A stretch of 64,000 bases of DNA from Rhipidocladum racemiflorum (Eukaryota > Streptophyta > Magnoliopsida > Poales > Poaceae), in the NCBI GenBank assembly GCA_036346355.1, contig CM070585.1:387001-451000 (forward strand). Reading direction: 5' to 3'. The notes under the pieces were generated by a model, which ran no database searches, was not told the DNA's origin, and worked only from the letters and a program-made list of their open reading frames with translations. This document shows, in pieces, positions 60,511 through 64,000 of this stretch. The position numbers were made by a program, and so were the translations under genes. Numbering within the stretch: position 1 is the stretch's first letter; each line of letters starts with the position of its first letter.

Positions 60511-63500
60511 TTATGCTCCTGAGATGGCTTGATCACCGCCTCCCATTGCCGTGAGCGTTGCGATTGCCTGCTCCCCAGCGTCATCTAGCTGGCAGATATT
60601 CCCGAGTGCGCGGACCACTTCATCCGGTAGAGGATTATCAAACATCTTTACATACTGGTTCAGGGCAGCCTCGGACACCTCTTCTTGTGGGTTGCAGAAA
60701 CCCAGACGTCGCACTAGGAGGTCCTCCGCGAGCTTAGAAGCAGGTACAGTTCGAAGCTTGGTCGCGAGCCTTGTCTTTGCGTCTGGTGTGTTCCGGCCAT
60801 TGTTGGCTAACTGCGAGGCGTGCCAATCAAAGGAGGCTGCACTTCTGGGAAAAGGCTTCGGAGGAGGTCTTCAGTAGATGGGCCTTGCGGAGCTGGTGGG
60901 CCATTTGTGGCTGAGGGAGGCAGCCCAGGCGGAAATGGTTCAGTTATTGTGTGTTTGGTTGGAGAGTGAGGTGGAATGGAATGGTTCTATCCCAGATTTC
61001 AGGATGGAATGGCTTCATCCCAGATTTCAGGGATGGAATGATTCCATCCCAGATTCTCGAGCAGGCCCATCACTCTCACATTCCAAGTGGGATGGTGCGT
61101 TAGGAAAATTTGTAGAACCCGACCGTCCGAATCTAGAGAGAATATTCTTTTTTAGGCAAAGTAAATCCTCAGCTCTCCAACCAAACACTAGACTTTGTGG
61201 GATAGGATGGTTCCATTCCACTCCATCCCACTAACCAAACACACAATAATTGTGAATTGGCCTGGGGCAGCACAGCGTCACGGGGGGAGCCATGGACACT
61301 TCAAGCATGGGGTCAGTACGCTGCGCTGTGCGCCAAGTATCTGGGTTGAAGAGATCTGCCTGTAGAAGGAAAAGGAGTGGGTCTGGTGGCATAGCCTTTT
61401 CAGCGGTTGCTCCAGGCGCGGCAGCGATCACAGATGGCGTTTCTCCTAGGCAAGGCACCAGGCAGAGGGAACCATCGGGAGATGAGATTTCCATGGGAAC
61501 TGGGTCATCCCCTGGGAGGACGTGACGGGTCAGCTGTTGCGCCAGTGTCGAGGGGCTGCGAGTTGTTGGTTTCTGTGCCCAGAGTGCCAGCTGTTGCTGG
61601 GGAGCATGGCCGACAAGCTGTTTCCGGCGCCAGTCCTCCGCCGAGCGACTGCGGTGGCGGTAGCGCGGGGAGGCGCTGAGGTGACCCCCCTTGGCCCATG
61701 AGGCGGGCCGAAGGAGGTCGGAGCATCCACGGGAGAGGTCCACTTGTTGAGCTTCGTGGCGTCGGTGGTGGTTGCGCGGAGAGCGACTGCGGCGACTGCG
61801 ACCCCCTGAGCTGGCATCGCGTTGCCGACCACGACGACGACGGAGTAGCTGTTTCGCCCAGGATTGGCGCCCCCGATGTTCTCGACGACGATGTGGGCGG
61901 TCGTCGTCATCGTTTCCATCACGGTCCCGATCGTCGGGGTCGTCTGTCCTGGAGCCATCGCCCAATCTGCATCGAAGGTCACCTCTGCGTCGGCGGCTCG
62001 CCATCGAGCCATCAGGCACGCCTTGCGCCCAGTCGAAGGTGCTGACTCTAGGCTGCACGCCCCTCCGAAGGCGATCTGCAGCTGTGGGCGTGAAATCTTC
62101 AGTGGTGTCGAGGTGAACAAGCAGGTCATAGGTGGTCCCCTCCGGTGGCGCAGAACGCGGCGGCGATGACCCCGGGGAGCCTTGCCAGGCACGCAACGCT
62201 CGGCCACAGCTATTGAGGTCGAAGACGGTGCAGGTAGCGGCCTTGGGGATATTGTCCGGGGAGGCGACCCACACCCATGCCCAGAAGATTGCCGCATTAT
62301 CGCGTTTGCGAGAGCTAAGGTCGATCCGATCAAACCGGCAGTGACCGCCGAAGGCCTCCTCAACAGCCTCCCCCGTCCAAGCATTGAGGGGGAGTCCTTC
62401 AATGCCTATCTTCGCTCGGTACCACCAGGGGCAGTGTGTGCCATGCTCCGCCTGCATCCATGGCTTCAGCAGGTAGGTGACACCCTCAAAATCAATTGAT
62501 TTAGCACGCAGCGCTAAATCGCGTTGCGCTGGGTAGTCAAACCAGGCGAGGAAATCGTCTGGCTGATGCCTCATGACACGCAGGTTTGCCCAGGGGATTC
62601 CAAGGCGGGCCTCAAGAGCCTTGGCTGCATTGAGAGTGTTTGAGGTATTGTCTGGGTTACGTGCCCCAGTGACGGAGATGAGAACAGCATGCTCACGGAG
62701 TTTGTCCGCCTCATCCAACATCGCCTGGGACAGGACGATGGTGCAGTCGGCGTGCTGGGGACGTTGCTCCGGGAGCCCAGGCAGGTTCTCCATGGGGTTT
62801 GGGTGCAGATGGCTGGACGTGAGCTAGACGGGTGTGCACCGGCCGAGCAGCACCGTAGAGGCGAGCAATGTGACCACTGCGCCTACACAGGAGACATCTA
62901 ATTAATGGGATCCCTACAGTTAGCTACTTGGTGGTCGTTTGCAAGGCATCTGAAGCATTTGCCTTTGAGCAGGGATTTATAGCCAGCTGAGGCCGCTCTT
63001 GCCAAGCGGGAGGTAGATGAGCCTTGTTTATTGCGGCTTGAATGCAGGGCCTGAACCGGTTCACCCCTTCTCCTCCACCAGAATTTTGGCTTCACCGTTT
63101 GACAAGAAGAGAAACAAGCTTGTGCTTCATTTAGCGTATTGAGCGGCGAAGTTTCAGGCCAGTGAGGGGCAGCCACAACGACGGATTTTAGCTTCTGCTT
63201 CTTCTCAGGTTCTCGCGATGCAGGCGCCGCGCGCCGGAGTGGTGAAAGGCCTCGATGTTGGTCCACTTTACTACTCTCGCCAGCCCCGGGGCGGCTGTAC
63301 CGCTGCAGCCTGGCGCCCTCCGCTGCGCTGGAGAGCTTTGAGGTATCAATGTCCTTGAATGCTTTGGTCACCTCTTCACGCCGGGGTTGGGGAGTAATGG
63401 CCGTGTGAGGCGGGGCTGGAAGATCTGCAGCTTTCTTCTTCAAAGGTGTGCTGGCAGCAATGTCTAAGCTTGCCAGGGCTGGAAGGCCTGTAGATGTAGC

Positions 63501-63785
63501 CCTTGCAGCTGGCGGCGTCTCCGAGACATGGGAGAGTTGTAGTAGGCTCACCGGGCTGTCGTCGTCCTCAGCATCGTCCTCAGCATCGTCCTCTCCCAAA
63601 TCCAGCTTCTCAGGGCTAGGGGGATCCTCCTCCAGGGGTTGGTGTAGGGAGTTAAAGCTTGGCCCTATAGGAGCGGAGGCAGTGCTGTTGGCCGCCGCGG
63701 CCGGAGTGACCATCGGCGCATGTGCGATGAGGCTAGTTCCCAGCTCTGAGGCAGCTATGGTGGCCGCCGTGGCCGGAGTGGCCAT
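60511..63785 (-). pseudogene. LINE ORF1 (nucleic-acid-binding protein), broken
   Basis: Starts MATPATAATIAASELGTSL at 63785. A CCHC zinc knuckle (KCFRCLANDHQVANC) lies near 62910-62955. A tandem TAAT TAAT at 62899-62906 then brings in a stop just before what reads as a second knuckle in another frame. The next long frame (from 62793) has an RNA-binding-like region (WANLRVMRHQPDDFLAWFDY, then GIEGLPLNAWTGEAVEEAFG) and a very Arg/Asp-rich tail. A MITE at 60947-61246 interrupts the C-terminal part, which continues to a stop at 60511 (DEVVRALGNICQLDDAGEQA). Confidence 0.8.
60947..61246. mobile_element. MITE nested in LINE ORF1, 300 bp
   Basis: Inverted ends TTGTGTGTTTGGTTGGAG on the left and, read on the other strand, TTGTGTGTTTGGTTAGTG on the right, with TA on both sides (60945-60946, 61247-61248). 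The interior has repeated GGATGGAATG and CATCCCAGATT motifs. The exact duplication is ambiguous because the flank itself is AT-rich. Confidence 0.72.
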
Positions 63786-63864
63786 CGACGCACTTTCGGT
63801 TAGGAGCTCTCCGGTTCCTGTTGTTCTTAGATTTCTGAAACTCTCGTTCGACACCTTGAACCTT

Positions 63865-64000
63865 ACATGGACATTTACCATTAATACTTGGTACAACAGA
63901 TTTAATGACGATACATTTGGAGGGACTATTGCAAACTTAAGGGTATCGGTTTACTTGGGTGAACATAAAAAATAAAATGTGACATGTTAGTATTTTAGCA
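63865..64000. other. Flank beyond the LINE
   Basis: Host sequence after the right target duplication. It is AT-rich, with nothing recognisable. Confidence 0.5.

Larger units (their letters stand above)
56517..63848 (-). mobile_element. Full-length but decayed L1-type LINE
   Basis: 7.3 kb on the minus strand, with a poly(A) tail seen as poly(T) at 56517-56529. It is flanked by the target duplication CGACACCTTGAACC(TT) at 56503-56518 and 63849-63864. Order is a short 5' UTR (about 63 bp), ORF1, then ORF2 with endonuclease, RT and zf-RVT. Several frameshifts and a nested MITE show it is dead. Plant L1 elements insert by target-primed reverse transcription, which explains the tail and duplication. 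A 5'-truncated relative lies at 28972-31310. Confidence 0.94.

Noticed and set aside
1..64000. tRNA, rRNA, CRISPR arrays or prokaryotic operons
   Set aside because: None was seen; gene structure is eukaryotic throughout.

Overview
This is a nuclear plant window, almost certainly from a grass. The host genes have many introns with plant GT-AG splice sites. Their 5' exons are GC-rich, and the gaps hold grass-type Stowaway and Tourist MITEs, LTR retrotransposons, LINEs and a candidate Helitron. There are no operons, tRNAs, rRNAs or CRISPR arrays. I cannot name the species; a panicoid grass is a guess.

Five host genes can be spliced by eye, and each set of exons sums to a whole number of codons. 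They are a SOSEKI (DUF966) polarity protein (2809-5160, +), a large RING-finger protein with a conserved C-terminal RING (10131-14011, -), a plastid PHT4-type anion transporter close to PHT4;4 (15272-19284, -), a U-box protein kinase with an N-terminal USP domain (34858-42771, -), and an AKR2-type ankyrin protein lacking its first exon (52084-53199, +). An unrecognised gene lies at 6527-7097 (-), possibly extending to about 9002. A PPR gene fragment lies near 53.8 kb.

Between these genes lie several layers of mobile DNA. A degenerate Ty1-copia element (19849-26968, TSD CAAAC) starts 565 bp upstream of the transporter start codon. A LINE fragment (about 28972-31310) is split by a TG...CA element of 1407 bp with a 5-bp TSD, most simply a solo LTR; removing it re-joins the LINE frame. 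A 2069-bp LTR element (38057-40125, TSD AGTAT) with two identical 121-bp LTRs sits in an intron of the U-box kinase and carries a fragment of a purine-pathway gene, amidophosphoribosyltransferase. A candidate Helitron (46956-51872) lies just upstream of the truncated AKR2 gene. A full-length but decayed L1-type LINE (56517-63848) has a clear TSD of 14-16 bp and is itself interrupted by a MITE. Several MITEs have visible TIRs and TSDs.

The strongest observations are the very young LTR element with the captured purine-synthesis gene fragment, the (GT)n microsatellite that forms a 5' splice site in the RING gene, the two in-frame stop codons directly upstream of that gene's apparent start, and the Helitron next to the headless AKR2 locus. 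I found no single system that is clearly new to biology. The window is best read as a record of nested transposition into and around ordinary genes.
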